Source: a virus. From it: a stretch of 22,613 nt of DNA. Where the stretch lies: IMG/VR virus record IMGVR_UViG_3300007539_000250, positions 1-22,613 of that record; one strand, given 5' to 3'. The notes beneath the pieces are model-generated. The model did not search any database, was not told the DNA's origin, and saw nothing but the letters and a program-made list of their open reading frames with translations. Below are positions 7,699 to 17,630 of this stretch, piece after piece (within the stretch, counting starts at the first letter, position 1; each line of letters begins with the position of its first letter). The position numbers were made by a program, and so were the translations under genes.

Positions 7699-10023
7699 AT
7701 GCCATTGACGCCACAAGAAATTGCTCAAATAACAAATGCAGTAACAGCGGGCATTACGTCTGGATTTAGTAGTGCTACTTTGAATATTAATAGTGCTGCT
7801 GTAACAAGTATTGAAACAGCAATTCAAAACGGTTTTACTGCAGCTGTTCAATCATTAAATTCAAACTCTGGTGGTGTATCGCCTCCAGCGCCGGGCGCCG
7901 GAAGCGGAGGTTCTGGTGGCGGCTCAGGCGGCGCCGGAGGCGCCGGAGGCGGCGGAGGTGGCGGTAGTGCCGGTGGAGGCGGCGGACCGGCTGGAGGCGG
8001 CACCGGAAGCGGAATAAACACATCACAGCTTACATTGCAGAGTTCAATTTTAAACACTGTGGTAGAGGCCGCTGATGCTACTACACAGGCTTTCGGCACG
8101 CTAAATGATAGCATAGCTAGATATAGTAATACTTCTACGCAAGAAATGGTTAGAAACTTACAAGGCCAGCTCGGAATTATTACAAGATCAAACGAAACTT
8201 TAACTCAAGCAATTAAAAGAACTGAAAATTTAGGCGCTCGAGCCATAGCAAATTCTGTTATTGCATATAGAGAGAATATGGCAGAATTTCAAGAGTTTGA
8301 AGGTTTGAAAAACGGTCAAGCTCAGCAAATAATGGAGGATATAGCAAAAGATTTTGGAGATACCAGCATCAACTTGTTGCACCAGTCTGATGAAAATATG
8401 CTAAAATATTCAGCGATCTTTAAAGACTCTATGAAGATGCAATCTGAAGAAGTTTCGCAATTAATAGCTGTTGGATTTGCTGAAACAGGTGAGGCTTCTA
8501 CTGCTATCTTAGATGAGATTGCAAATCAAGCAAGAGTCGTAGGTGACGCCGTGGGCATTCCCTTTGTTCAGATGGGTGAAGGTATTAGACAAGTTATGAC
8601 AGACATGAATACCTTTACTGGAATTACTGTTAAATCTGCTGCAAATGTTGTTGCTAGTTTAAACCAGATGGGATTATCAGTATCAGATTTTTCACGTATG
8701 TTAACACCCTTTAGAGACTTTGACACTTCTGTTGATAAAATAGGACAATTTTCTGCAGTCTTTGGTGTACAAATGGATGCCATGGAAATGATGGCACTAG
8801 CTAACGAAAATGAAGAAGAGTTTTTGCATAGGCTTAGAAATCAGCTTCTCGATCAAGGTGTAGATATGGAAAACATGTCTAACACAAGACAAAGAGCACT
8901 TGCAAATATGCTAAACATGGATGTTCAGCAAGCTAAGATGTTTTTGCAAACAGGACAAAAGGTAACGTCTCTAGAAGATCTAAGAGAAAGAAACAGAGAA
9001 GCGGCTACAAGAGACACAGCAGATGCACTAGCAGCTCTTAATACAACTCTCGTGAGAATAGACTCAACCATGGCTGAGCAGAAAAAAATGCGTCAAGAAA
9101 TGAGAGATATGGACACAGCGGGTTCTATGAGAGCCATGTCGCTGCATGCTGCGAATTTTCAAACTTCATTAAGCAAAGCATATGATAACTCTGGTGCTAT
9201 GCTTGGGCACATTAAAGAAATAAATCAAGAATTTACTAACTTAACAACAGGATTTACAACCGCCGGAATTGACTTTGGTAATGCTCTCTTAAACGACGCA
9301 TCTTTGTCAGAAGCTTGGGATACAGCTACAGTAAACTACCAGGCCGGAGCATCGAATTTAGCATCTATTGCAGATCAGTCAAATAGAGATCTTTTTAGAT
9401 CAATTGCTGAATCTGCACATAATAGAGCAGTTGAGGAAGGAGCAGCACCTCAATCTTGGCCCAGAATGTTTAGAGCAATTGCTAGAGCGCTTGGAAGCAG
9501 TGATCACGGTGGTGATGAAATTATGGCTCATTATGTCTCTGATATTGAAAGATTTGGAAGCACTATTTCTGAACATGTTGGTATTGCTATGAAAAATATA
9601 GCTGCAGCTGTTGACAAAGAAGGAATTAAAACTAGCTTTGCAGATGCTATGAGCATTGTAAACACCGAAATTCAAGATATGGCGGGTGAAGTTAACAGCC
9701 TAGCAGATCAAATTGTACTTCCTGGGGCACCTTTGCAACTAAATTTAGCCACACCTGCAGAAGAAGCATCCCGAGACTATCAACAGTTTATTGTCTCAAT
9801 ACAAGATTTAATTGATAAGATTGATAATTCACCACCAGAAATAAAAGTAGAAATCGATATTGAGAAGTTGAAAGAAGCACTTTCCAATTCGATAGAAGAA
9901 GGCTTTAATAATGCAGACTATAAGTTTAACTTAAAAATTAGTGAACTGCAATTTGCTCAAATCTTAAAGAGAACAAAAGATATAACTGGCGCAGGTATTC
10001 AGCTTACTGGAGGTATGTTTTGA
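7699..10023 (+). CDS. Tail tape measure protein
   Basis: 774-residue, mostly helical protein that sets tail length and occupies the tube lumen; T4 gp29 (590 residues) is the counterpart by position. The ATG follows a strong SD, AAGGGAG (7685-7691). Residues 1-57 form an Ala/Ser/Thr-rich N-terminal part, about 58-105 a Gly/Ser/Ala linker, and the rest a long helical body. Within the body, QFSAVFGVQMDAMEMMALAN and EEFLHRLRNQLLDQGVDMEN (about residues 350-395) resemble tape-measure proteins of T4-like marine phages. No clear transmembrane segment is seen, unlike many siphophage tape measures. The C-terminal portion (PEIKVEIDIEKLKEAL) is charged, as expected for the hub-binding end. The call rests on position after the tube and chaperone genes, length and helical composition. 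Confidence 0.82.
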   Translation: MPLTPQEIAQITNAVTAGITSGFSSATLNINSAAVTSIETAIQNGFTAAVQSLNSNSGGVSPPAPGAGSGGSGGGSGGAGGAGGGGGGGSAGGGGGPAGGGTGSGINTSQLTLQSSILNTVVEAADATTQAFGTLNDSIARYSNTSTQEMVRNLQGQLGIITRSNETLTQAIKRTENLGARAIANSVIAYRENMAEFQEFEGLKNGQAQQIMEDIAKDFGDTSINLLHQSDENMLKYSAIFKDSMKMQSEEVSQLIAVGFAETGEASTAILDEIANQARVVGDAVGIPFVQMGEGIRQVMTDMNTFTGITVKSAANVVASLNQMGLSVSDFSRMLTPFRDFDTSVDKIGQFSAVFGVQMDAMEMMALANENEEEFLHRLRNQLLDQGVDMENMSNTRQRALANMLNMDVQQAKMFLQTGQKVTSLEDLRERNREAATRDTADALAALNTTLVRIDSTMAEQKKMRQEMRDMDTAGSMRAMSLHAANFQTSLSKAYDNSGAMLGHIKEINQEFTNLTTGFTTAGIDFGNALLNDASLSEAWDTATVNYQAGASNLASIADQSNRDLFRSIAESAHNRAVEEGAAPQSWPRMFRAIARALGSSDHGGDEIMAHYVSDIERFGSTISEHVGIAMKNIAAAVDKEGIKTSFADAMSIVNTEIQDMAGEVNSLADQIVLPGAPLQLNLATPAEEASRDYQQFIVSIQDLIDKIDNSPPEIKVEIDIEKLKEALSNSIEEGFNNADYKFNLKISELQFAQILKRTKDITGAGIQLTGGMF
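7870..8013 (+). repeat. Low-complexity GGN tract encoding the tape-measure glycine linker
   Basis: About 48 codons, nearly all GGN, GCN or AGC/AGT, encode runs such as GSGGGSGGAGGAGGGGGGGS. The tract is far more GC-rich than the AT-rich surroundings. On the minus strand it produces an apparent proline-rich open frame that is only a shadow. The tract could vary in length by replication slippage. Confidence 0.85.
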
Positions 10024-10280
10024 AAAAAAGTAGAGACGTAGTTGACGAAATTGTTTTTGCAAAAAATCAACTTACTGAGGGCTTGAGTAGTGATGAAAAA
10101 AAAGAAGTTGATATGTATTTTGAAGAAATTATAAAAGAATTTGAACCCATGATAGAAATATTTGACAAGATTTTATCAGAAGAAAAAATTCTTCAAAATA
10201 TAACAAACATCATCAAAGAGCACGCGTCGGAAGAAAAATGGTCAGAAAAAATGTCAGATATGTTCAAAGAATTGGAATAA
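10020..10280 (+). CDS. Small acidic helical protein of unknown function
   Basis: 86 residues beginning at TTG (10020), overlapping the tape-measure stop by four bases. TTG is chosen because GGAGG (10009-10013) sits six bases upstream and the first in-frame ATG is over 90 bases further on. The product is strongly charged and predicted helical (KKSRDVVDEIVFAKNQL, DKILSEEKILQNITNII), with many Glu/Asp/Lys and no Cys, signal peptide or membrane segment. It lies between the tape-measure and baseplate genes and is coupled to the former. A role as a tape-measure or hub chaperone is a guess from position. I do not recognise a family. Confidence 0.8.
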   Translation: MKKSRDVVDEIVFAKNQLTEGLSSDEKKEVDMYFEEIIKEFEPMIEIFDKILSEEKILQNITNIIKEHASEEKWSEKMSDMFKELE

Positions 10281-10283
10281 ACA

Positions 10284-13200
10284 ATGTCTAGAGAAACACT
10301 TAAAGATTTTTTATCAGAAAATGGATTTGCAGGCGTTGATGCTATTCAGTATACTCTAAATGAAGATGCGAATGATTTAGGTAAAGATACACATACGGGT
10401 GAAGATCTAATAGGTAGTTCGGGTATTATAGGCGACTTTTTAAAATATGTAGCTGAAAACCGTGGTAATTTTTATGAGTTTGAAGGTGGCAATGCAACCA
10501 ATACCACAGCAGGAAAAAGAGGAGATGTCCTCTATTCACCTGATCAATTTATATCTTCTGCTCCTTTTATTATCCAGGGAAGTATACTAGCAGGAGAATT
10601 AGAAAAGTATAGTAATAGTAGATATTTTGACGACCCAGACACAGGAACAGCAACCGAACCGGTGGATGAGCTTAATACAATTATTAACAAAGTTGATGGA
10701 TCAGTTGCAGTAGGGTCAGAACCTACAGGACCTCGAACAGCAAACAATCTTTTGAAAGATGTTGTAGTTCCTGTTGAAAGTGATGATCCAGAAGACTTTG
10801 TTGTTCAAGCTAGCGTAGCAGCACTTAAAAGAAATAGTAGATTTAATATGGACGATGAGTTCTATCAAAATGTTGATTCGTTAGACACAAGCGAAAACTA
10901 TCAGTTTGTAAGAGATGATACTGACTATTATACTTCTTTCGAAAAATTAAAAGATGCAGGTGCATCTCTTTTGTTAAAAGCAACCGGATATGACACTACA
11001 CCAGGACCGAGAAACGAAGAGGGATTTGTTAGCAATTTAGAGAAATCAATTTTAGAAAAGGATAATTCTATAGTTGTAGATCAAGAAACTTCTGTTGCAA
11101 TGCCTAGTTCTATTCCGGGAGAAGAAGTTCCTAAACTAACAGCAGAATCTCTTAGAAGTAGAAATGCAACTGGTGTTCCTAATAATTGGATTTTTTCATC
11201 TAGAATAAACAAGGGATCGATTGCTGGAGACAGACCTTCTTTTGGTGTAACCTATAATCAAGCTCTTAAATTTGAAGATACTACACCTACACATAAAATT
11301 AAAACTGCACTTAGAATGATAGCACTTTTTACTTTTGTCAAAAGCTTGTTAGACGCGGTTTTTGAAGCTCTTGGAAGAGAAGACAAAAAGGCAATTATTC
11401 CAAAAATTAAAAATATCGCTCAAAAAGGAGAAAATTTAAGTTCTGATGAAGTCTTGCGGCTATCTAGATCTTCAAACAAGTTTATTGTTAAAAACTATCT
11501 CTTTGACAATTTATTGACACCGACAGATTTTCCTTATGAAGCATGTTTTAATAGAGGCATAAAAGTTGTTTTTGGTTCAAAAAATCCAAATCCATCTAAC
11601 GTTCAAGATGTTGCAAAACATATTCATGATACATATGACTCGCCAGGATTTTGGTTGGCTATGTCTAATTCAGCAATTAAAAAGACATTTCTTTTTGGAG
11701 AAGGAATTAGTGAAATTTTAAAAGATGGCGGAGCCGGCTCAGGATCTAAAGATGCTATAAAAAATATATTCACTGATAGTTCAGCAATAGCCAGAATAGC
11801 AAATGTTTTTGCCATGATAGGTGAAAAAAGCTTACATCATACCAACGGTCTGGATGAAGACAACTTAGACATTACTAAAAAAGTTGCAAATGCAAGAGAT
11901 GTTGATTCACTTGACAATATTCCAGGCAACAGAGTTGGTAAAAGTAGAAGAAAAGGTGCTAGAAGCACTAGAAAGGGATTCTTAAACAAATTGACTGGGT
12001 TTGCATCTTCTGAGATAGGTACTGAAAAAACACTTTTTTGGGAACAGGGCGATGTTCCTTCTGCATATATTTTACCTTTAAACATATTAAGGGCAGCATC
12101 AGACTTAAACAATACAGTCACTAGAACCAATCCCGCAAGAGGAATGCTAGGAAGTCGACTAGTTAGAAATACCTATACAGGGATTGATACGGACGGAACT
12201 GCAGCGAGAATACCTGAGAGAGTTGTTAAAATTCTAGAAGACAGGCTTGATTCCGAGTATGTTCCTTTTTACATACAAGATCTTAGAACAAATGAAATCA
12301 TTTCTTTTCATGCTTTCTTAAGTCAACTTACAGACACAATATCACCAAGCTTTCTTGCCACGCCCGGTTACGGTAGAATGGACCCAGTTCAAACATATCA
12401 GTCAACAACCAGAAGTTTGCAAGTGGGCTTCACAGTTTACTCAACAAACAGAGAAGACTTTGACGACATGTGGTATAAGATAAATAAATTTGTCACACTT
12501 CTTTATCCGCAGTGGACACAAGGAACACTTGTTCAGACAGGTGACCCTGATAAAATAACAGAAGGCGCGAGATTTGTTCAGCCTTTTTCTCAAAAAATTG
12601 GTGCCTCTCCTATTGTAAGACTCAGAATTGGTGATGTTGTCAAATCTAACTATTCTAGATTCGCACTAGCAAGAACTTTTGGAATTGGAGATGCTGGAGT
12701 AAAAGCAAATCCTGTCGGATATAGTGGCCCTAATGCACAGATTGCCTGGTCGGGTGTAATGGGAGAATTTATGAGAAAATGGAGAGACTTAGGAATAACA
12801 ATTTTTGCTACTATTTTTGGTTCTCCTCAAGGACTTTTGCAAATTGCTTCTGATAAAACTGATTCTTCTTCCATCGCCGGAGGATTCGGACATGCAGCAG
12901 CTAATATTGGATTTGACTATGCAGCAGAAGCGCTTGCTACTATCCTTGTCAATGGATTTGCAAATCCTTTGTTGACTATCCAAACGCTAAACAGGCTTAA
13001 AGATCCTAATGTATTTGGGCAAGAAGGATTTGCTGGGCTTGGAAGTAGCGTAATGTATGTATATTTAAATCCAAATATGATTGAAGGTTATTCTAACGAA
13101 GACAATTCAAATAAGTTTTTTACTTCAAAAAGAGTATTAGGAAAAGTTAAGAAAAAAATAGACGAAGATAATTTAGGCGGCGTTAGATACGTTGTAGAAG

Positions 13201-13820
13201 TCTTAGACCGGTCAGATAAAGATTTATTTAAAGAATCTTTAGTTGTTAAGCACGAAGATATTTGGAATGATCCTACAGAGACATTTACAAAATCAGTTGC
13301 AGGTATAGCTTTTAGTGTTGCAGGCTTAGATTTAGTAGGAATTATTGACAGTTTTGCTTCAATAGGTAGTAAAGCAGGCGGAACTGACGGAGCTGCTTTC
13401 TTAGGAGATATTGTTTCAGATGCTGCTTCTTTATTTTTAGAAAATCCAGAGTCTATATTTATGAGGCCTGAAGTCAATCCTTACGTCAGAGCTTTTGAGT
13501 CTACTAAAGGTAGAGGTCTTGCTGGCGTTATAAAAACTGTTACTTTTAATTGGCTGGATGACTTTCCATGGGAAACAGATCATAATGCTAGAGCACCTAT
13601 CGGATGCAATATTACTTTTAGTTTTGATGTTATACATGATATTCCGCCCGGTCTTGATCACACGGGTTACAATAGAGCACCACTATATAATGTGGGTGAG
13701 ATTATGAAAAATGTATCAGGCGACGTATATGATGATAAATTTTCAAAATCAGAAAGAATGTTTAGAATGGGTGGCGCAACTGCTGCTGATCCTGGAACAA
13801 CTGTTAAGAAGAGAGGATAA
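10284..13820 (+). CDS. Large baseplate / tube-cap-like structural protein
   Basis: 1178-residue protein. Residues about 655-760 carry VPFYIQDLRTNEIISFHAFL, YGRMDPVQTYQSTTRSLQVG and DFDDMWYKINKFVTLLYPQW, a block I associate with baseplate tube-cap-type proteins of T4-like phages. The C-terminus (about 1068-1145) has VTFNWLDDFPWETDHNARAP and SFDVIHDIPPGLDHTGYNRA, typical of baseplate proteins encoded beside a LysM partner. The N-terminal half is unique and acidic, and a basic patch (KSRRKGARSTRKG) lies near residue 555. It is more than three times the size of T4 gp48 or gp54. The ATG follows the previous stop by three bases with only a weak SD, so translational coupling is likely. A structural role is well supported; the exact baseplate position is inference. 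Confidence 0.72.
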   Translation: MSRETLKDFLSENGFAGVDAIQYTLNEDANDLGKDTHTGEDLIGSSGIIGDFLKYVAENRGNFYEFEGGNATNTTAGKRGDVLYSPDQFISSAPFIIQGSILAGELEKYSNSRYFDDPDTGTATEPVDELNTIINKVDGSVAVGSEPTGPRTANNLLKDVVVPVESDDPEDFVVQASVAALKRNSRFNMDDEFYQNVDSLDTSENYQFVRDDTDYYTSFEKLKDAGASLLLKATGYDTTPGPRNEEGFVSNLEKSILEKDNSIVVDQETSVAMPSSIPGEEVPKLTAESLRSRNATGVPNNWIFSSRINKGSIAGDRPSFGVTYNQALKFEDTTPTHKIKTALRMIALFTFVKSLLDAVFEALGREDKKAIIPKIKNIAQKGENLSSDEVLRLSRSSNKFIVKNYLFDNLLTPTDFPYEACFNRGIKVVFGSKNPNPSNVQDVAKHIHDTYDSPGFWLAMSNSAIKKTFLFGEGISEILKDGGAGSGSKDAIKNIFTDSSAIARIANVFAMIGEKSLHHTNGLDEDNLDITKKVANARDVDSLDNIPGNRVGKSRRKGARSTRKGFLNKLTGFASSEIGTEKTLFWEQGDVPSAYILPLNILRAASDLNNTVTRTNPARGMLGSRLVRNTYTGIDTDGTAARIPERVVKILEDRLDSEYVPFYIQDLRTNEIISFHAFLSQLTDTISPSFLATPGYGRMDPVQTYQSTTRSLQVGFTVYSTNREDFDDMWYKINKFVTLLYPQWTQGTLVQTGDPDKITEGARFVQPFSQKIGASPIVRLRIGDVVKSNYSRFALARTFGIGDAGVKANPVGYSGPNAQIAWSGVMGEFMRKWRDLGITIFATIFGSPQGLLQIASDKTDSSSIAGGFGHAAANIGFDYAAEALATILVNGFANPLLTIQTLNRLKDPNVFGQEGFAGLGSSVMYVYLNPNMIEGYSNEDNSNKFFTSKRVLGKVKKKIDEDNLGGVRYVVEVLDRSDKDLFKESLVVKHEDIWNDPTETFTKSVAGIAFSVAGLDLVGIIDSFASIGSKAGGTDGAAFLGDIVSDAASLFLENPESIFMRPEVNPYVRAFESTKGRGLAGVIKTVTFNWLDDFPWETDHNARAPIGCNITFSFDVIHDIPPGLDHTGYNRAPLYNVGEIMKNVSGDVYDDKFSKSERMFRMGGATAADPGTTVKKRG

Positions 13821-13822
13821 TT

Positions 13823-14116
13823 ATGTCATTTTCAAGATATACGTCAGCAGCTGGACCCTTACCTAACACAAGAACTATGAGTACAATTAACTCACTAGTG
13901 AGATCAGGAGTTAGAAATGGTACCATTGAAACAGAAAGTATTATCTTAGAAGAAGACAGAAGATTAGATCAGTTAGCAGGTCAAATATACGGAGATTCTT
14001 CTTATTGGTGGGTCATTGCAGCTGCTAGTGGTATTGGGTGGGGTTTGCAAGTTCCGGCCGGAACAATAATAAACATACCGAAAGATTTGAATACCATTTT
14101 AAGTCTAGCTTTATGA
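13823..14116 (+). CDS. LysM-like baseplate protein (gpX/gp53-like)
   Basis: 97-residue protein with one LysM-like module at residues 46-88: DRRLDQLAGQIYGDSSYWWV, then a helix and VPAGTIINIPKDL. In contractile phages a short LysM-like protein (P2 gpX type, or the LysM part of T4 gp53) binds other baseplate components rather than peptidoglycan, and is encoded beside the hub. The ATG at 13823 is preceded by GAGAGG (13811-13816), two bases after the previous stop, and the next gene begins seven bases downstream. Residues 1-45 form an extended N-terminal arm. There is no signal peptide, which fits assembly in the cytoplasm. Confidence 0.78.
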   Translation: MSFSRYTSAAGPLPNTRTMSTINSLVRSGVRNGTIETESIILEEDRRLDQLAGQIYGDSSYWWVIAAASGIGWGLQVPAGTIINIPKDLNTILSLAL

Positions 14117-14123
14117 GGTAAAT

Positions 14124-17100
14124 ATGGGAAGAGAGACAGAAAATGTTGATGTTGCTTTTGAAATGATATTGCAAGCAGCAAATGAATATGAAGGATATAT
14201 CTTGGGCATGCCCGAGAGTGATGTTATCACAGGAATTCTCAACGAAGTTAATGAAGAAAAAAATAGAAACTATGGAGATTCTGAAGCTAGAAAAATAAGA
14301 GACTTAATTACAAGAATTATAGACAGAACAACAGCCGCTCCTCAGCTTGATGAAATTGCCGAAACTTTAAAAAATAGGTGGGGTGACATAAATTTTTCTG
14401 GCAATTTTAGAGGAGGTCCAGCAGGACATGAAGATATTATTAGAGTTGTGCACAAAGGAGCAGGAGATGAATCTGGACAATACAGGATTAAAAAAGAATT
14501 TGCTCAAGCTGGCGAAGCTCCTGCTGGAAGCAATTTAGAAAATGAGTACTTAGAATTTAAAAATAAAGAAATGGCACACATTGTTAGGTACATAGATCCT
14601 AGAAAAGTGTCTAAAAGAGCTCCTACCGCCGAAGATCAAGCTCCTCCTGCGGCTGAAGCAACAGCTGCAAACAGCAGAGGACAAGTAGAAAGAACAATCT
14701 CTGGGACCACTGTTGCAGAAAGCGAGATTGACTTAAGTCAAATTCCTCCAGAAAGTTTTAATAACTCAAACGAATTAAGTGTGTCGTCTCCAAATCTAGG
14801 AGCAGTCATAATTAAAGATCCAAGATTTAGCTTTAGTTCAAAAAATTCAAATCATATGCCAGTATTTTTATCTGCGATTACTCCTATCGAGATGTCTAGG
14901 TGTACTCCTTATTTAGATATCAAAGTTATGTCTAGACAGCAATCGTCTTTCAATAAAATGGGAATATATAATTTTCTAAGAGTAACAGATGATCAAAAAG
15001 AAAATTCAGGTACTGCTTTTTTTAATCCTAGACCAGTTGATATAGATCCTGTAAAATCAGAAGGAGATGAGTTTTTTAATTATATGGATTTGTTTACATC
15101 TCCTCAGACAATGGTCAATGCAAATATTAATAAACAGTGGTTTGGTGAAAGAAACTATAAAAATTTTAGTAATTCCTTAAGTAATTTATTTAGTGAAAAA
15201 GGAGACAAAAGAACAGGAAAAGACTTTTTTTACTCTAGCGTAAATGATCCATTCCAACCTTTTATGACGCTATTAGGTCTAAATGTGTCAGTCTCAGGTA
15301 TCGGCTATGGTCTTTTAGCAACAAAAGTTGCTTCTTTGAGAATTAAGCTACATGACAAGTCTAGAATAAAAGATTTATCTCCACTTCTGGCACCAGAAGA
15401 ATTTAGTAAGACAAAATTTATTATTGAGTTCGGATGGTCACACCCAGACGGCGCCGTAACTTCAAATAATACGTTAGGACAATATTTAAATGCACTAAGA
15501 GACACAAACGTTTATCAATTGCAAGGTGCAGATTACAGCTTCGGAGATGATAACACAGTTGATATTACCTTAAGACTGGTTTGTGCCGGATTTAGTTATT
15601 TACAGTCTGTAAGTGCTGCTGCTGGAAAGCTCATATCAATTAAAAATGTTGCTAGAGAAATACAGGATACTTTAGACTTTATACTTGGCACTGGTGAAGG
15701 AAGTCTAAGTGATGATAGAATAGAAGAAATTAGAGGAACACTTAGAATATCTAATCAGGACTTTTCTAGACTGGGTAGTTTGTCTGATTTTGATAAAGTG
15801 AGCGAATTTAAGAAAAAATCAGAAGAATATAGAAAAAGTCTGCTTGCAGAAAAATTAGGAGGATTGACGGGGCTTTTAAACGTATTGCAAAATGAAATTG
15901 CTTCTCCCGAAGAAGAAGTTTTGAGAAAGATTATCGAAATAGTTTATAATTTTGAAAACAATGCTGAAACTGATTTATCTAAAATTGTTGCGCAATTAAA
16001 AAGTGGAGAAGGTAATTTTAGTTATGAAAACTTAGATGAAAAGCTTATTAACGCAGGAGATATTACTTATGCAAAATTAAGATCTCTTCCTTACGGAATA
16101 GATCCATTTCGCGGACAGGTTTCAACAAACTACATTGCGCACTTAAAAAGCTTAATGGATCCAGTAACATCTTTTATAGATGATATGCCCTTAATTGGTG
16201 TTGTTGGAGATCCTAATACTTCGTACAACTCTTTAAAGAGTAAAGACAAACATGTCTCTCTAGGTAAAATTATTAGTTCTTTTATAGGGTATCCTCTGTC
16301 TACATCACTTCAGTATGCAGAAGTTCAATTATTCTTTTATCCTGTAAATTCACACGCCGCGGCAGCATCAAAGCATACGACAGCTAGTTTACCGATTAGT
16401 TTGAAAATGTTAGAAAAAGAAATAGAAAAAAGAGTTTTGTCAAATGAGCAATCATTTAGAAATTTATCTGTACAGACGTTTTTTAACATGATTGACTCAA
16501 TTGTACAAAATGAGCAACTTCCTGCTTACGGCATGTATCCGGAAAATATATCTTCTATAAATGAAAGAATAGAAGCATTTGAGAAGAAGTCTGAAGAAGA
16601 AAAGTATGCAGAAGCTACCGGAGCCGACGGATTAGGCGCAGACGTTGCTCGGCTTGAAGATGAAGCAGCGGCGGCATATGCTGAACAAACTGCAGAAGGC
16701 GGCGGAAGCGAAAGAGAAAAAGAACAATATGTTGCTGCACAAATTATCGATACTTACAGACAAAAACTACAACAGGAATTAACTAATGCTTCTAGCTCTA
16801 GAGTAAATACAATTTATGATGCTGAAACACCTAGTACCGGCGACCAGCCTGTTAAAGCTGCCTACTTAGATAGAGATAAGTTTAAACATATTAATCTATC
16901 AATGTTTTTCGAAACTGTTCCAGCAAAGCAAAAAAGTAAAATGGGAGATTCTAATGATCCTCCTAAAAAAAGAATAATTGACTTTTATAAAAGTAAAAAA
17001 GATGACAGAAGAGAAGTAACTGCAAGAGGTATTGATCATAAAAACAGCATATTAAGAATACACATTTATGATGAAAATGCAACAATGAATCCAGACTTAG

Positions 17101-17630
17101 GATATTTCGGTTCAGGATTTTCAAATACAAATGGTCAACCTACTTCTAATGTAATATTAGACAACTTGCTTTCTTATTCATATGTAAAAGATCTTCTTAT
17201 GACTTATCACCCAACAATAATACACGGATCTTCTACAGGAGTAATCAATAATATAAGAGTTTCTGGTAATACAACAGGCCAACATGCTAATATATTGATT
17301 GCTGAAAGTTATCTCGAGTTAAACAATAAAAAAGATGACAAAGATATTGGTGACAGCGGGTTTGATGAAACTGTTTTTCTTCCTACAACTGTTAGTTTAG
17401 AAATGATGGGTTTTCCGATGTTAGCAAGAGGCCAGCAAATTTTTATAGATTTTGGAACTCAGACAAGCTTGGATAACTTGTATTCAGTAAAGTCTATAGA
17501 GCATTCAATACAAGCAGGTATATTTAAAACAACAGCAACTTTACAAGCAACTAATCAAATGATTGTCACAGCTTATAGAGACAGACTGAAGACTATGGTT
17601 GCAAGAGCAATTGACAAAGGAAATGTGTAA
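14124..17630 (+). CDS. Large baseplate hub-like protein
   Basis: 1168-residue protein, probably the baseplate hub that links the tape measure and tube to the central spike (T4 gp27 / gpD role). Around residue 430 it has FIIEFGWSHPDGAVT and LRLVCAGFSYLQSV. The C-terminal part (about 1085-1165) has LEMMGFPMLARGQQIFIDFG and NLYSVKSIEHSIQAGIFKTT, a beta arrangement seen in hub proteins. Other parts are an N-terminal helical segment, an Ala/Pro-rich linker near 170-185, and a highly charged, probably coiled-coil stretch at about 813-890. T4 gp27 has only 391 residues, so additional domains are fused here. The ATG at 14124 has GAGG (14115-14118) overlapping the LysM gene's stop. No lysozyme-like catalytic domain was recognised. 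Family assignment is by segments and position. Confidence 0.68.
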   Translation: MGRETENVDVAFEMILQAANEYEGYILGMPESDVITGILNEVNEEKNRNYGDSEARKIRDLITRIIDRTTAAPQLDEIAETLKNRWGDINFSGNFRGGPAGHEDIIRVVHKGAGDESGQYRIKKEFAQAGEAPAGSNLENEYLEFKNKEMAHIVRYIDPRKVSKRAPTAEDQAPPAAEATAANSRGQVERTISGTTVAESEIDLSQIPPESFNNSNELSVSSPNLGAVIIKDPRFSFSSKNSNHMPVFLSAITPIEMSRCTPYLDIKVMSRQQSSFNKMGIYNFLRVTDDQKENSGTAFFNPRPVDIDPVKSEGDEFFNYMDLFTSPQTMVNANINKQWFGERNYKNFSNSLSNLFSEKGDKRTGKDFFYSSVNDPFQPFMTLLGLNVSVSGIGYGLLATKVASLRIKLHDKSRIKDLSPLLAPEEFSKTKFIIEFGWSHPDGAVTSNNTLGQYLNALRDTNVYQLQGADYSFGDDNTVDITLRLVCAGFSYLQSVSAAAGKLISIKNVAREIQDTLDFILGTGEGSLSDDRIEEIRGTLRISNQDFSRLGSLSDFDKVSEFKKKSEEYRKSLLAEKLGGLTGLLNVLQNEIASPEEEVLRKIIEIVYNFENNAETDLSKIVAQLKSGEGNFSYENLDEKLINAGDITYAKLRSLPYGIDPFRGQVSTNYIAHLKSLMDPVTSFIDDMPLIGVVGDPNTSYNSLKSKDKHVSLGKIISSFIGYPLSTSLQYAEVQLFFYPVNSHAAAASKHTTASLPISLKMLEKEIEKRVLSNEQSFRNLSVQTFFNMIDSIVQNEQLPAYGMYPENISSINERIEAFEKKSEEEKYAEATGADGLGADVARLEDEAAAAYAEQTAEGGGSEREKEQYVAAQIIDTYRQKLQQELTNASSSRVNTIYDAETPSTGDQPVKAAYLDRDKFKHINLSMFFETVPAKQKSKMGDSNDPPKKRIIDFYKSKKDDRREVTARGIDHKNSILRIHIYDENATMNPDLGYFGSGFSNTNGQPTSNVILDNLLSYSYVKDLLMTYHPTIIHGSSTGVINNIRVSGNTTGQHANILIAESYLELNNKKDDKDIGDSGFDETVFLPTTVSLEMMGFPMLARGQQIFIDFGTQTSLDNLYSVKSIEHSIQAGIFKTTATLQATNQMIVTAYRDRLKTMVARAIDKGNV

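Noticed and set aside
7848-8114. Minus-strand open frame encoding a proline-rich protein
   Set aside because: It is the mirror of the GGN glycine tract in the tape-measure gene; GGN reads as NCC/Pro-type codons on the other strand. It has no SD and no neighbours on that strand.
13088-13477. Minus-strand open frame of 129 codons inside the large baseplate gene
   Set aside because: Fully contained in a well-supported plus-strand gene, with no recognisable protein and no other minus-strand genes nearby.
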